A stretch of 64,000 nt of DNA from Hahellaceae bacterium (GCA_016716085.1 JADJWY010000031.1:59881-123880); one strand, 5' to 3'. Counted from the stretch's first letter, positions 1 to 9,403 are shown. Translations and numbers: made by a program. The notes: generated by a model not told the origin, from the sequence alone.

Positions 1-1
1 T

Positions 2-2626
2 TGGCTGGCCTTGCCTCTGCAGAATACATCGAAACGCCCCGTCTCTTTCATACTGGATGTCGGTTATGGACTGCTGGACAGTCTCGAATTAACGCTTATT
101 CATGAAGAGACTGGCGCGCAGCAACGATTTACCGCCGGAGACAAGCGGCCCTACACGGAGCGCTCGGTCGACTATCCCAACTTTGCCTTTCCGCTCCAGC
201 TTGAGCCACAGGCGACTTATCAGGTTTATCTCAGGGTTGACACGACGTCATCCATGCAGGTGCCGGTTAACCTTTGGGACCCTGTGCAGTTTGCAGAGGT
301 TCGATATAAAGAGGCGCTGTTCTTTGGGGTGTTGATCGGCATGATTCTGATCATGGCGGTTTATAACCTCTTTCTTTTTGTCGCCTTACGCGATTTGAGC
401 TACCTGTATTTCAGTTTTTGTCTGACCGGCTACGTGCTGGTAGAGATGGTCCTGTCCTCAACCGCCTTTGCCTATCTGTGGCCCGAATCCGTCATCTGGA
501 ATGATCATGCGCTCGTCGTTTCGTCCAATTTGGCCCTGGCCGGACTGGCGATGTTTGCGATTCAATTTCTTAACATGAGAGCCGCTGCGCCACGTGGTTG
601 GCGTCTGCTCATGATTCAATGCGCTTTCTGTGTTGTGCTGGCCCTGCTGGCATTCACCCTGCCTTATCAGCGCATGATCATGTTGACAGCGGTCAACGTC
701 GTCGCGGTGCCGATGACCGGGTATATCATCGGGATCATCCTGTGGAAGCGAGGATTTATTGCGGCGCGTTATTTCAGCATTGCATTTACCTGCTTCGTAG
801 GCTCCTCTACGATTTTTGTGCTCAGTAAATTTGGCATCCTGCCACGTAACTTTTTTACAGAGTATTCCATCCATGTCGGAGCGGTTTCCGTGGTGGCCTT
901 GCTGTCCTTTGCCCTGGCTGATCGTGTTAACCGCGAGAAAGTCGAAAAAGAGAGTGCTCAGCAAAGCGCGATCGAGAACCTGGAAAAATACCGCCTGCTT
1001 TACGAAAACTCGCTGGAAGGTATGTTTCGCATTGATGAGAAGGGGCGCGTTCTGGCGGTTAACCCCGCGTTTGCCAAAACCATGGGTGTCAATTCTGAGG
1101 AGGAGTTGCTGGCCCAGGTTTCCTCGCTTGACGGTTTAGTACCTGCCGATTCACAGGCCAAGGCAACGATTCGCAAGGAGTTGGAGACGCAGGGGCATTT
1201 GTTTGGCTATGAAGTGCAATGTCGGCGTCTGGATGGGTCGGAATTTTGGGCCGCTTTGTTTGCGCGTGTGCTGAGGCATCCTGCCACCAGGGAGTTCTTT
1301 GTCGAAGGATCACTTGTTGATATCACTGAAAAGAAAATGAACGAGGAGCAGCTGCATTTTCTTGCCCGCCATGACCCGTTGACGCGCCTGCTCAATCGCA
1401 CAGAAATGGAGCGCCGATTGAAAAGGGCGATAGCGCAGGCGCATGAGGGAAAAGCGCGGCATGTCTTTCTTTTTCTGGATCTTGATCAGTTCAAGGTTGT
1501 CAACGATACCTGTGGACACCGGGCGGGTGACGAGTTGCTGCGTCAGCTCGCCCATTTGTTTCAGCGGCATCTGCGAAGCCGGGATGCATTGGCGCGTCTG
1601 GGGGGCGACGAATTCGCCATTTTGTTTGAACATTGCCGAGTGGATAACGCCGTTGAAATTGCTGAGGCGCTGCGCCAGGAGGTGACGGAGTACCGCTTCT
1701 GCTGGAACGAAAAAGTTTTCCGGGTAGGGGCCAGTATTGGCATTGTTGCGATTACGCCTGAGAGCAAGTCAATGGATGAAGTGTTGAGTCAGGCCGATAT
1801 TGCCTGTTATGCGGCAAAAGATGCCGGGCGCAATCAGGTCGTCGTTCATACGGAGGCCAGAGAAGATCTCAGTAAGCGGCAGAACGACATGGAGTTGGTA
1901 GTGATCCTGCGTGAAGCGATCCGGGATAACCGTCTGTGTCTGCATTTTCAGCGTATTTTCCCCTGTGGGGAAAGTCGTGATGGCGGGGAGCGTCTGGAAG
2001 TGCTGGTGCGTCTTTCACATGAGGGGGGAATTATGATGCCCGGTAGTTTTCTGCCGGTCGCTGAACGCTACAACCTGATTGTTGAGCTGGACTGTTGGGT
2101 GGTCGAGCATTGTCTCGCGTGGCTTGAGGCTAATCCTGAGCGCACCTTGCAGATGGCTCAGATCAACATCAACCTGAGTGGGCAGACGATCAGCAATGCT
2201 GACGCCATGGGGAGACTGCTAAAACTTTTAGACCGCAATAGCGGAGTGGCTGACAAAGTGTGCTTTGAAATTACTGAACATGCCGCCATCACGAACATGA
2301 CGGAGACCTCACATTTTGTGAGAACCCTCAGAAGTCGGGGGATTCGCTTTTCACTGGATGATTTTGGCAGCGGCTTCTCATCCTACAGCCACCTGAAGCA
2401 CCTGCCAGTCACCAGTCTTAAGATCGATGGAAGTTTTGTGCGCGATATCAATACCGACCCCTTCGATCTGGCAATGGTCAAATCCATCACCGATATTGCG
2501 CATACGATGGGGCTCGCGGTGGTAGCGGAATTTGTTGAGAATCAGGCCATTCTCGACACCCTGAATCAGCTGGGTATCGATTTTGTTCAGGGCTACCACC
2601 TGCATCAACCGGAGCCGCTGGTTTGA
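2..2626 (+). CDS. 7TMR-DISM / PAS / GGDEF / EAL cyclic-di-GMP signalling protein (5' partial)
   Basis: The frame is open to the window edge, so the N-terminus is missing; the first residues belong to a 7TMR-DISM extracellular sensor domain. About 200 hydrophobic residues of a 7TM receptor follow, then a PAS domain (about residues 326-445 of what is visible), a GGDEF domain (453-612) and an EAL domain (632 to the end). The cyclase motif RLGGDEF is intact and has an RSRD inhibitory site five residues upstream. In the EAL domain the signature reads EVL instead of EAL, but the catalytic Glu and the later NLSGQ, FEITEH, DDFGSG and QGYHL motifs are kept, so both activities look possible. Such proteins couple a periplasmic ligand to c-di-GMP turnover at the inner membrane. 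Which activity dominates cannot be told from sequence. Confidence 0.9.
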   Translation, partial: WLALPLQNTSKRPVSFILDVGYGLLDSLELTLIHEETGAQQRFTAGDKRPYTERSVDYPNFAFPLQLEPQATYQVYLRVDTTSSMQVPVNLWDPVQFAEVRYKEALFFGVLIGMILIMAVYNLFLFVALRDLSYLYFSFCLTGYVLVEMVLSSTAFAYLWPESVIWNDHALVVSSNLALAGLAMFAIQFLNMRAAAPRGWRLLMIQCAFCVVLALLAFTLPYQRMIMLTAVNVVAVPMTGYIIGIILWKRGFIAARYFSIAFTCFVGSSTIFVLSKFGILPRNFFTEYSIHVGAVSVVALLSFALADRVNREKVEKESAQQSAIENLEKYRLLYENSLEGMFRIDEKGRVLAVNPAFAKTMGVNSEEELLAQVSSLDGLVPADSQAKATIRKELETQGHLFGYEVQCRRLDGSEFWAALFARVLRHPATREFFVEGSLVDITEKKMNEEQLHFLARHDPLTRLLNRTEMERRLKRAIAQAHEGKARHVFLFLDLDQFKVVNDTCGHRAGDELLRQLAHLFQRHLRSRDALARLGGDEFAILFEHCRVDNAVEIAEALRQEVTEYRFCWNEKVFRVGASIGIVAITPESKSMDEVLSQADIACYAAKDAGRNQVVVHTEAREDLSKRQNDMELVVILREAIRDNRLCLHFQRIFPCGESRDGGERLEVLVRLSHEGGIMMPGSFLPVAERYNLIVELDCWVVEHCLAWLEANPERTLQMAQININLSGQTISNADAMGRLLKLLDRNSGVADKVCFEITEHAAITNMTETSHFVRTLRSRGIRFSLDDFGSGFSSYSHLKHLPVTSLKIDGSFVRDINTDPFDLAMVKSITDIAHTMGLAVVAEFVENQAILDTLNQLGIDFVQGYHLHQPEPLV

Positions 2627-2646
2627 AAATACGAGAACTCGGCGAA

Positions 2647-4008
2647 TTACAATCCTTCCAGGTCTGACAGGCCCTGCAGTACATCGACCGACGCTTTCTC
2701 AACTTCGGCAATCTCAGCCAGCGCACCCGCGATATCGCCACGGTTGAATAGGTCTACCGCGCGTTTGCCGTGCTGATGCACTTCCTGATGGGGACGTACC
2801 AGGCTGCGGAAAATGTGATTTCGGGTGTAACGCTCATCGGTGACCTGATCATACCATTTGCCCAGCCGGCAGGAGTGATGATCGGACAGCTCGTCTGAAC
2901 GCAGCCCCTCTTTACCCACGACCATATTGGCAAGACGTTTTTTCCAGATAACATGGTCTGACTGAGCCAGCTTGATGACTTTGTCTTCAATGCTCAGTTC
3001 CGCCAGACGCGCAATCTGCGCACTGATTAGCTTTTCGATCCGATCCAGCGAATCCACCACACTCTCGATACTTTCCACGCCATCACTGGTACTGCTGGCA
3101 ATTTCGGTAATGCCCCGTGCAACTTCGGCAGACGCTGAGGTTTGCTCAGTCAGCGTGCGGGCGATCTGCACGGTGTTTTCGGTTACGGCCGCATTGCGGG
3201 TCTGAATCGACGCCATCCTGTCCTTTAACTCACCCATAAATTTTTGACTGGACTGTACGGCTGCCGTGCTCTGATTCATCGACTGAATGATGTTTTCCAT
3301 TTCCGCCTGCAGACGTTTTACGATTTCTGCGATTTGTTTGGTGGCCTGGGTTGAGCGGGATGAAAGATTGCGAACTTCAGCCGCAACGACTGCGAATCCT
3401 CTGCCAGCTTCGCCTGCCCTTGCGGCTTCAACCGAGGCATTCAGTGATAGCAGATTCGTCTGGAAGGCAATCGCTTTGATGTCGTCAGCAATATTCTGTA
3501 CCTGGCGGGTAAAACCTGAAAGTTCGTTTACTTTACTTACATTATCTGCGACCGAGGCCGACAGCTTGTCAAATTCCTGTATGGAGCGGTTGACGGTCGC
3601 CACCCCTTCTTGCGTCACATGCTCAGCATCCCGGGCCTCCTGGCTGATGCTTTCCCCATAGCGACGAATTTCCATGACCGAGGCCTGCATTTCTTCTGCC
3701 GCCGCAGCGATAGAGTGCGCGCGATCATCCACAATACGCAGGTTATAGAATAGATTGGCCGACAGGATGGCGGTTTCGTTGGCTTGTATACTCAGCTTGA
3801 CCACCCGATCCATTTCCTCTGTCGCCCGTTCCCGAAGCTTCGTGTAAAGGCGGTTCAGCGCCTCAGTAATGGCGCCACTCCCTTGCGGCTGATCCAGGTA
3901 ATTGCCCGCGATGAGTTGCTCTACCGCGGCAAGAATCACGGCCTCAGTCAGATGGCCTGTATCAACCTGCTCATTCGGAGTTAGCATCTCAGAAGGGGTA
4001 GACTGCAC
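2647..4008 (-). CDS. soluble methyl-accepting chemotaxis protein with C-terminal CZB domain
   Basis: About 453 residues with no membrane segment. The middle is a long coiled-coil MCP signalling hairpin whose tip carries QTNLLSLNASVEAARAGE and GRGFAVVAAEVR, the contact site for CheA/CheW. The last about 110 residues match a chemoreceptor zinc-binding (CZB) domain, with His in DHVIWKKRL, HHSCRLGKWY with its Cys, and a PHQEVH pair as likely zinc ligands. CZB receptors are cytoplasmic and have been linked to sensing of zinc or oxidants. The start is a GTG with AGAGG about ten bases upstream. It faces the upstream c-di-GMP gene tail to tail with a 20-base gap and lies divergent to the DMT permease. 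No che genes are near, so it must use a chemotaxis array encoded elsewhere. Confidence 0.9.
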   Translation of the reverse strand: MQSTPSEMLTPNEQVDTGHLTEAVILAAVEQLIAGNYLDQPQGSGAITEALNRLYTKLRERATEEMDRVVKLSIQANETAILSANLFYNLRIVDDRAHSIAAAAEEMQASVMEIRRYGESISQEARDAEHVTQEGVATVNRSIQEFDKLSASVADNVSKVNELSGFTRQVQNIADDIKAIAFQTNLLSLNASVEAARAGEAGRGFAVVAAEVRNLSSRSTQATKQIAEIVKRLQAEMENIIQSMNQSTAAVQSSQKFMGELKDRMASIQTRNAAVTENTVQIARTLTEQTSASAEVARGITEIASSTSDGVESIESVVDSLDRIEKLISAQIARLAELSIEDKVIKLAQSDHVIWKKRLANMVVGKEGLRSDELSDHHSCRLGKWYDQVTDERYTRNHIFRSLVRPHQEVHQHGKRAVDLFNRGDIAGALAEIAEVEKASVDVLQGLSDLEGL

Positions 4009-4087
4009 GATGGAAACCTCTTGAGGTGGAAGGGGCTAAAAGTGAGAGTATAGACTATCTATTCACGGTCATCAGGACAGGCGTTTG

Positions 4088-4990
4088 ATGAGGTTGGACA
4101 CGTTTTCTAACACAACCCGGCATTGGGCCTTGCTGGGGCTGGCCCTAACCTCACTTTTCTGGGCGGGCAATGCTCTGGTGGCGCGAGGGGTCGGGGACTT
4201 GATTACGCCCTTGTCACTCTCTTTCCTCCGCTGGTTTCTTTGCGGGTTGATTCTGCTGCCTTTTACGGTTCGCGCGCTCAGGCGTCATGGGCGTGGCCTC
4301 GTACGTTTTCGTTGGCAGTTACTGGTCTTGGCGACCTTGAGTGTTGCCTGTTACAACTCCTTGCTTTATCTGGCAGGCCGCAGCACAACGGCATTGAATC
4401 TGACACTGGTGAGCTCACTGTTGCCGCTGGCGACGGCTGCACTCGCCTGGCCGTTGCTCAAGCAGGCCTTGAGTCGATCGATGGGGATCGGGATTGGGCT
4501 GGCTTTCGCAGGCGCGATCTACATCGTCTGCCAGGGTGAAGCAGACAGACTCATGACGTTATCGATTTATCCCGGTGACGCAGTGATGTTGTTGGCCATG
4601 TTTCTTTGGGCACTTTACTCGGTATTGTTGAGGCGATGGTCATTACCTGTCAGTGGCCTGGATCTCTTTTCTCTGCTGGTTCCCTTGGGTGTTCTTATTC
4701 TTTTGCCGGTATTTATTGCCGACAGTCTTGTGCACGGTTGGGTAGCGTTTTCCTGGCCACTGGCGGGTATATTGGGATACGTGTCGGTATTTGCATCATT
4801 GGCGGCGTACCTGCTTTGGAATCATGGTGTACACGTGACATCACCGGCAACCGCCGCCTTATTCGCCTACTTGATTCCCGTTTTTACGGCCTTGCTGAGC
4901 ATCCCTGTATTGGGAGAGTACCCCCAGGCCTATCATGGCGTCGGTGGGGGCATGATCTTGCTGGGGTTGGTCTGGTCTCAGCGTTCCTGA
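4088..4990 (+). CDS. EamA/DMT-family permease
   Basis: A 300-residue protein with about ten hydrophobic helices arranged as two EamA repeats, typical of drug/metabolite transporters of the inner membrane. Family marks are ALTSLFWAGNALVARG in the first helix and the repeat beginning GDAVMLLAMFLWALYSVLLR halfway. The ATG at 4088 is preferred to the TTG three bases earlier. Its 3' end overlaps the convergent hydroxylase gene by 13 bases. Members export or import small metabolites, amino acids or purines; the substrate cannot be inferred here. Confidence 0.85.
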   Translation: MRLDTFSNTTRHWALLGLALTSLFWAGNALVARGVGDLITPLSLSFLRWFLCGLILLPFTVRALRRHGRGLVRFRWQLLVLATLSVACYNSLLYLAGRSTTALNLTLVSSLLPLATAALAWPLLKQALSRSMGIGIGLAFAGAIYIVCQGEADRLMTLSIYPGDAVMLLAMFLWALYSVLLRRWSLPVSGLDLFSLLVPLGVLILLPVFIADSLVHGWVAFSWPLAGILGYVSVFASLAAYLLWNHGVHVTSPATAALFAYLIPVFTALLSIPVLGEYPQAYHGVGGGMILLGLVWSQRS

Positions 4991-5850
4991 GGCGGCTGCG
5001 CTGCATAGTGCTCCTCGACGTAACTGGGCGGTTTGACAAGAATACGCAAATCGCGATACTTCACAACATCCTTTAGCATCGCAAAGAATTCATCCAGATT
5101 CAGTCGCAAGGGGTTCAGCGTCGTGGGTTGACGACTGACCAGGCCGTACTTCACAGGGCCTGCGTCGCGTTCATCCACGAAGGTTCCAAATAGCCGGTCC
5201 CAGATAATCAGCACGCCGCCGAAGTTGGTGTCGATCTGCGCGGGATTGCTGCCATGATGGACCCGGTGGTGTGAGGGGGTGTTAAATAGCCACTCGACTG
5301 GACCCAGGCGACGAACTGTTTCAGTGTGTATGAAAAATTGGTAGGCCAGATTGAGTTCAATCGCAATAATTGTCCACTCTTTGCTGAAACCAATCAGGGC
5401 GATGGGAAGCCACCACACCACCCACCCAAAGTTCAGGTCGATGAGAAAGTTCTGACGCAGTGCGGTCGCGAAATTCATGTGGGTCGCGGAATGATGAGTC
5501 ACATGAGACGCCCAGAACCAGCGAACTTTATGCATGGCCAAATGATAAAAGTAGTAGACAAAATCAACGGCCAGAAATAGAAATAGGGCGCTGATCCATC
5601 CGTGCTCGGGCGTGTACTGGAAGCCCCAGGTATAAACATAGTCATAGAAAAACTGGATGAAGAGGGCAATCGCGATCCCATCCACGATTTTGTAGACCGC
5701 ACCCGTGGTAATGCTGGCCAACGTCTCGTCGAGACGGTAGATATCCTTGCGCCCCTGGCGATGAAGATACCACGCCTCAAGCGCAATGATGCAGAGAAAA
5801 AAAATTCCAAAAGTCAGTATAAAGCCGATCGCATGCAATAAATCGTTCAC
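4978..5850 (-). CDS. sterol desaturase / fatty acid hydroxylase family membrane protein
   Basis: 290 residues with several hydrophobic helices and the di-iron histidine clusters of the fatty acid hydroxylase superfamily: HLAMHKVRWFWASHVTHH gives HxxxH and HxxHH, and PSHHRVHHGSN gives the third cluster. Length fits the bacterial members (about 270-330). The enzymes hydroxylate or desaturate lipids in the membrane using oxygen; the natural substrate of bacterial members is usually unknown. It is divergently transcribed from the lipase at 5982 across about 130 bases, so a joint lipid-related role is possible but is only inference. Confidence 0.85.
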   Translation of the reverse strand: MNDLLHAIGFILTFGIFFLCIIALEAWYLHRQGRKDIYRLDETLASITTGAVYKIVDGIAIALFIQFFYDYVYTWGFQYTPEHGWISALFLFLAVDFVYYFYHLAMHKVRWFWASHVTHHSATHMNFATALRQNFLIDLNFGWVVWWLPIALIGFSKEWTIIAIELNLAYQFFIHTETVRRLGPVEWLFNTPSHHRVHHGSNPAQIDTNFGGVLIIWDRLFGTFVDERDAGPVKYGLVSRQPTTLNPLRLNLDEFFAMLKDVVKYRDLRILVKPPSYVEEHYAAQPPQER

Positions 5851-5924
5851 GTGTGTGGGGCCCCTAAGCCGAGAAATTAAGCATCCTGTTGGTTAACAGC
5901 TTAGAAAAAATGTTCAAAAAATGA

Positions 5925-5953
5925 TTGACCTGTTGCCGATATTTTTTGACAAT
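5925..5953 (+). promoter_or_regulatory. candidate sigma-70-like promoter of the lipase gene
   Basis: TTGACC, a 17-base spacer and GACAAT lie 29 bases upstream of the lipase ATG, in the only AT-rich part of the divergent gap. The -35 is a near match and the -10 matches at four of six positions. A strong GGAGG lies at 5971-5975. Confidence 0.35.
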
Positions 5954-5981
5954 CTGTGCCATGTTGCATTGGAGGCGAGAC

Positions 5982-7196
5982 ATGGCAGAGAAACCTTTTC
6001 TACACCCTAAAGATCTTCGTGGGCTGGCGAAACTTGTAACCCAGGCAACGGAAGGGGTGACGGATGTCGTGGAGTCCATGCATCGAACCATTGCGCGTTC
6101 GCCGCTTCTGCCTGCTGAAACGGGACAAAAACGAACCACGGGTATCACGGGGTTGGTTTACCAGAGTATCCGGGGCGTCAATGCAATCGTTGGTGAGGGG
6201 TTGGAGCGCATGCTCCAAAGTATCGAGCCGATGGTGCCGCCAAGTGCCTCGACGACGCAGCGTGAAATCATTGTGTCGGTGCTGAACGGCGTATTGGGTG
6301 ATCATCTTGAGGCATCCGGTAATCCGCTGGCCATTGACATGCGTCTGAGGGTGCAGGGCGAGGCCCTGGACTTCCCGCTGACGGAGGCGCAACGGGCACG
6401 TTTCGAACCCTCTTCCCGTATTTTGATTGGCGTGCATGGTCTCTGCATGAATGATTTGCAGTGGCAGCGTAAATCGCATAATCACCTGCAGGCCCTGGCG
6501 GAAGCGACTGGCTATACGCCGCTGACGCTTCACTATAATTCGGGGCGGCATATTTCCGTGAATGGTGAGTCCTTTTCCATGCTTTTAGATCGGCTTGTGG
6601 CTAATTGGCCGGCGCCAGTTGATTCTATCGTTATCGTTGGGCATAGCATGGGGGGGCTGGTAACCCGTAGCGCCCTGGATCATGCGGCAGGCGCGGGGAT
6701 GAAGTGGCTTGATTCCGCGGATAAGGTGATTATGCTGGGTTCGCCTCATCAGGGGGCGCTTCTCGAAAAGGCCGGTAATATTCTCGAGCGTGTGTTAGAT
6801 ATCTCCCGCTACTCGTCGCCCCTGGTGGCGCTTGGGCAAATACGCAGTGCCGGCATCACCGACCTCCGGCATGGCAGTGTTTCAGAACAGGATTGGGCCT
6901 CGGCGCACCCTTTTGAGCGAGTCACGCCTCACTGTCAGATCGTACCGATCCCGGAGGGTGTCTCCGCCTACGTGGTTGCCGGCGTGCATGGAAAGGAGAG
7001 TGGACTTCATGAGCATATTGTTGGCGATGGTCTGGTACCCATTTCAAGCGCCCTGGGGCATTCAGAGGATCCACGCTATCGACTTAACATCCCCAGCTCC
7101 CGTCAGGCGGTGTTTTATGATACGCATCACATGGCCTTGTTGGATCGGCCTGACGTCACGGAGCAGATGAGGCGCTGGATGATGGATGAATGCTGA
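5982..7196 (+). CDS. alpha/beta-hydrolase lipase/esterase (PGAP1-like)
   Basis: 404 residues from the ATG at 5982, chosen because GGAGG sits six bases before it; an earlier in-frame ATG at 5925 has no such site. The nucleophile elbow is GHSMGG (Ser near residue 221). Likely partners are Asp in GDGLVPI (near 349) and His in THHMALL (near 382). The oxyanion region reads GVHGLCMND. No signal peptide is visible, so it is probably cytoplasmic or membrane-associated. It overlaps the following AraC regulator by seven bases, implying coupled translation. Substrate is likely a lipid or polyester-type ester, but this is not resolved. Confidence 0.85.
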   Translation: MAEKPFLHPKDLRGLAKLVTQATEGVTDVVESMHRTIARSPLLPAETGQKRTTGITGLVYQSIRGVNAIVGEGLERMLQSIEPMVPPSASTTQREIIVSVLNGVLGDHLEASGNPLAIDMRLRVQGEALDFPLTEAQRARFEPSSRILIGVHGLCMNDLQWQRKSHNHLQALAEATGYTPLTLHYNSGRHISVNGESFSMLLDRLVANWPAPVDSIVIVGHSMGGLVTRSALDHAAGAGMKWLDSADKVIMLGSPHQGALLEKAGNILERVLDISRYSSPLVALGQIRSAGITDLRHGSVSEQDWASAHPFERVTPHCQIVPIPEGVSAYVVAGVHGKESGLHEHIVGDGLVPISSALGHSEDPRYRLNIPSSRQAVFYDTHHMALLDRPDVTEQMRRWMMDEC

Positions 7197-8194
7197 ATGA
7201 CTTTCTGATTACACAGGATGTCATCGGGTTTATCAGGCGCTATCTCAAGGATGAAAACCTCCAGTTCCCTGATTATGAAGTGCGCCTTGATGCAGTGCTT
7301 CGCAGTCCGTCGCTGTCCTATGCGCAGTGGTGGACGCTGCTGGAGGACCTGCATCGGCTTCATCCAGTTCCGGCGTTAGGGGTCGCTATCGGAGCCGCCG
7401 TCAGGGTTGAAGACTGCGGGGTTATGGGGTATTTGTTTCAAACGGCGCGCAACCTGATGGAGGCCCTGGCTTGTTTTCAACGCTTTCAGCGCTTGATCTA
7501 TGCCGGAAGTAAAGCGCAGGTCGTGCTTTCTGAAGCGAATGAGGTGACGGTCACCTGGAATCCCGAGCAGGGCTATTCCAGTCAGGACTCGGATGCTCTC
7601 CTGCTCGCTGGCATGATGGGCGTTTGCCGGCGTATTAGCCGAAATCCAGATTTTCGACCGCTGAGTGTCGAGTTTACACAAAGCGTTTCCCCCCATGAGT
7701 GCGCCGCTTACGAACACTTCTTTGGACTGAATGTTCGCTTCGGGCAAGCGCGTCTGGCCATCACGCTCGATAAACGTGAACTGCTCAAACCGATTCCGCA
7801 GAGTGATCAATTTCTTCACGACTTGCTGGGGCAACAGGCTACTGCGCTGCTCGATAAGATGCCGGACGACGATATCTTCATGGCTCAACTGCGCAATGCA
7901 TTGTTGCGGTGTCTGCATGAAGGTAAACCGGCCGCGATCTATGTTGCCGCCGAAATGAACTCGTCAGTCAGAACCCTGCATCGTGAGTTGGCACGACGAG
8001 GCAAGGTTTTTCGGGATGTTCTGCGCGATGTACGAATGAGTATGTCCCAGCACTACCTGGCAGATCCCAGCCTGACGCTGTCGGAAATAGGTTTATTGCT
8101 TGGCTATTCTGAACAAAGCGCCTTCTGCCGGGCGTTTGCCGCCTGGTTTGGTAGTCCACCGCTGCGCTGGCGGCAGCAGCGGTGGAAGAGCTAG
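7190..8194 (+). CDS. AraC-family regulator with arabinose-binding-type N-terminal domain
   Basis: 334 residues. The N-terminal about 200 residues resemble the PF12625 ligand-binding domain seen in OruR/LipR-type regulators, and the C-terminus holds the two helix-turn-helices, including LTLSEIGLLLGYSEQSAFCR and the FRAFAAWFG-type end of the domain. Its start lies inside the end of the lipase gene, so both are probably made from one message and the regulator may control that operon in response to a lipid product. A related regulator occurs at 44839 beside another hydrolase. Confidence 0.9.
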   Translation: MLNDFLITQDVIGFIRRYLKDENLQFPDYEVRLDAVLRSPSLSYAQWWTLLEDLHRLHPVPALGVAIGAAVRVEDCGVMGYLFQTARNLMEALACFQRFQRLIYAGSKAQVVLSEANEVTVTWNPEQGYSSQDSDALLLAGMMGVCRRISRNPDFRPLSVEFTQSVSPHECAAYEHFFGLNVRFGQARLAITLDKRELLKPIPQSDQFLHDLLGQQATALLDKMPDDDIFMAQLRNALLRCLHEGKPAAIYVAAEMNSSVRTLHRELARRGKVFRDVLRDVRMSMSQHYLADPSLTLSEIGLLLGYSEQSAFCRAFAAWFGSPPLRWRQQRWKS

Positions 8195-8199
8195 GATGG

Positions 8200-9123
8200 T
8201 TAGGAGCCCACCACCAACGGTGTTGCGGCAATGGTTTTATAGCCAAGAGCAGTTGGTTCGCTCTCCTGGCCGTACTGATCAATCACGCTGATGGCAAAGT
8301 AGTAGGTATCGGCAGGAAGGCCTTCGATCCCTACAAAATTCAGATAAGGGTCATTGACCTGGTGGTAACGGTACCAGCCGCGCGCTTCGCTGCCCTGGTA
8401 GATGCGGTAGCCCGTAATTTCACCTGGCGCAAGGGCGCTGCCATCTACCCGGACCGTTGGCGCTGTCCAGCGGATCATGGCCGTACCGGTGGGCGGGGAC
8501 TCTAGTTCGCCAGTCGCCGGTAATTCCAGAGAATCATCTGGGCCCGTGGGAGAGCTTTCTTTCACATCAAGATACACCGTGTCACTGATGACCCCGCCTC
8601 TGGAATTAGTTGCAAGCACTTTATACCAGCCAGAGTCCTCAAGGCTAAGATTTGAAAGTATGAGCTCTGAGGCGCCTGTACTATGCAAGAAGCCGTTTTT
8701 CCACCATTGGTAGGTTGTACTTTCCTGTTCGGTGGTCTGAATCATTAATGAATGTGACTGTCCAACGTATGCCACCGCCGGGTTCGGTTGTGTGATTATT
8801 TGTGGGGCGAAACCCGATTTAGGCAATAGGTCATTCACGACAATCCGAAAAGTATCGCTATAGTTTATTTTATGCGGTTCACTGCTTGGGTCTAATGAGA
8901 GATAGGATAGGAAAGTGTTTAAGTTATCAATAACATAGGCTGACGTATCCTGACCTAAGTCGTCATTTCCATTGCCCGGATTTTGATCCACCAAATCAAT
9001 GGTCACAACATTGAGAGTGCCCGGGGCCAGTGCGTCAGCCTGACTGATTCCGGTATGGAAGAGGCCTATCGCTAACAATAGGCTGCCTTGTAAAAGTTTT
9101 GTGGCGGTAGAATGGGTACGCAT
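8200..9123 (-). CDS. secreted protein with Ig-like and fibronectin-III-like domains
   Basis: 307 residues. It begins with a signal peptide (hydrophobic stretch then a likely cut after GISQADA). An about 80-residue segment of unknown fold follows, rich in Asp and Asn. Residues about 108-190 look like an immunoglobulin fold (the pattern YQWWKNG ... SLEDSGWYKVLATNS is the classic Ig Trp/DSGxY signature). Residues about 215-300 look like a fibronectin-III domain (PPTGTAMIRWTAP, ITGYRIYQG, DTYYFAISVIDQYGQES). Such modules serve adhesion or carbohydrate display at the cell surface. No enzyme domain or anchor is visible. It converges on the AraC regulator with a five-base gap. Confidence 0.75.
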   Translation of the reverse strand: MRTHSTATKLLQGSLLLAIGLFHTGISQADALAPGTLNVVTIDLVDQNPGNGNDDLGQDTSAYVIDNLNTFLSYLSLDPSSEPHKINYSDTFRIVVNDLLPKSGFAPQIITQPNPAVAYVGQSHSLMIQTTEQESTTYQWWKNGFLHSTGASELILSNLSLEDSGWYKVLATNSRGGVISDTVYLDVKESSPTGPDDSLELPATGELESPPTGTAMIRWTAPTVRVDGSALAPGEITGYRIYQGSEARGWYRYHQVNDPYLNFVGIEGLPADTYYFAISVIDQYGQESEPTALGYKTIAATPLVVGS

Positions 9124-9403
9124 GATCTACTCTTGTTCAGATTCTTTGTCGTTGTTGAGCAACTGTCCTGACTTCGGTCCCTGAGTCGGATTTCGTTATT
9201 GTTGTTGTCTGAACCGGGGTAGTTGGCAAAGTCGAAGAAAGCGTTCTTTCGTATCGTTATCCCTGACGACGAATGCTAACAGCACGCCATCCGTAGTTCA
9301 GCCTATCTGAGGGAGGAGTGTTAATTTTTGTAACACAGTGCACATTCTGAGTGTGCGGAGAGTAGATTTTTTTCGATCGGCGGATTAAAAAATGATCGTA
9401 TTT

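Noticed and set aside
458..964. 168-codon minus-strand frame inside the c-di-GMP gene
   Set aside because: Lies opposite the 7TM region; low-complexity Gln/His-rich product typical of antisense reading.
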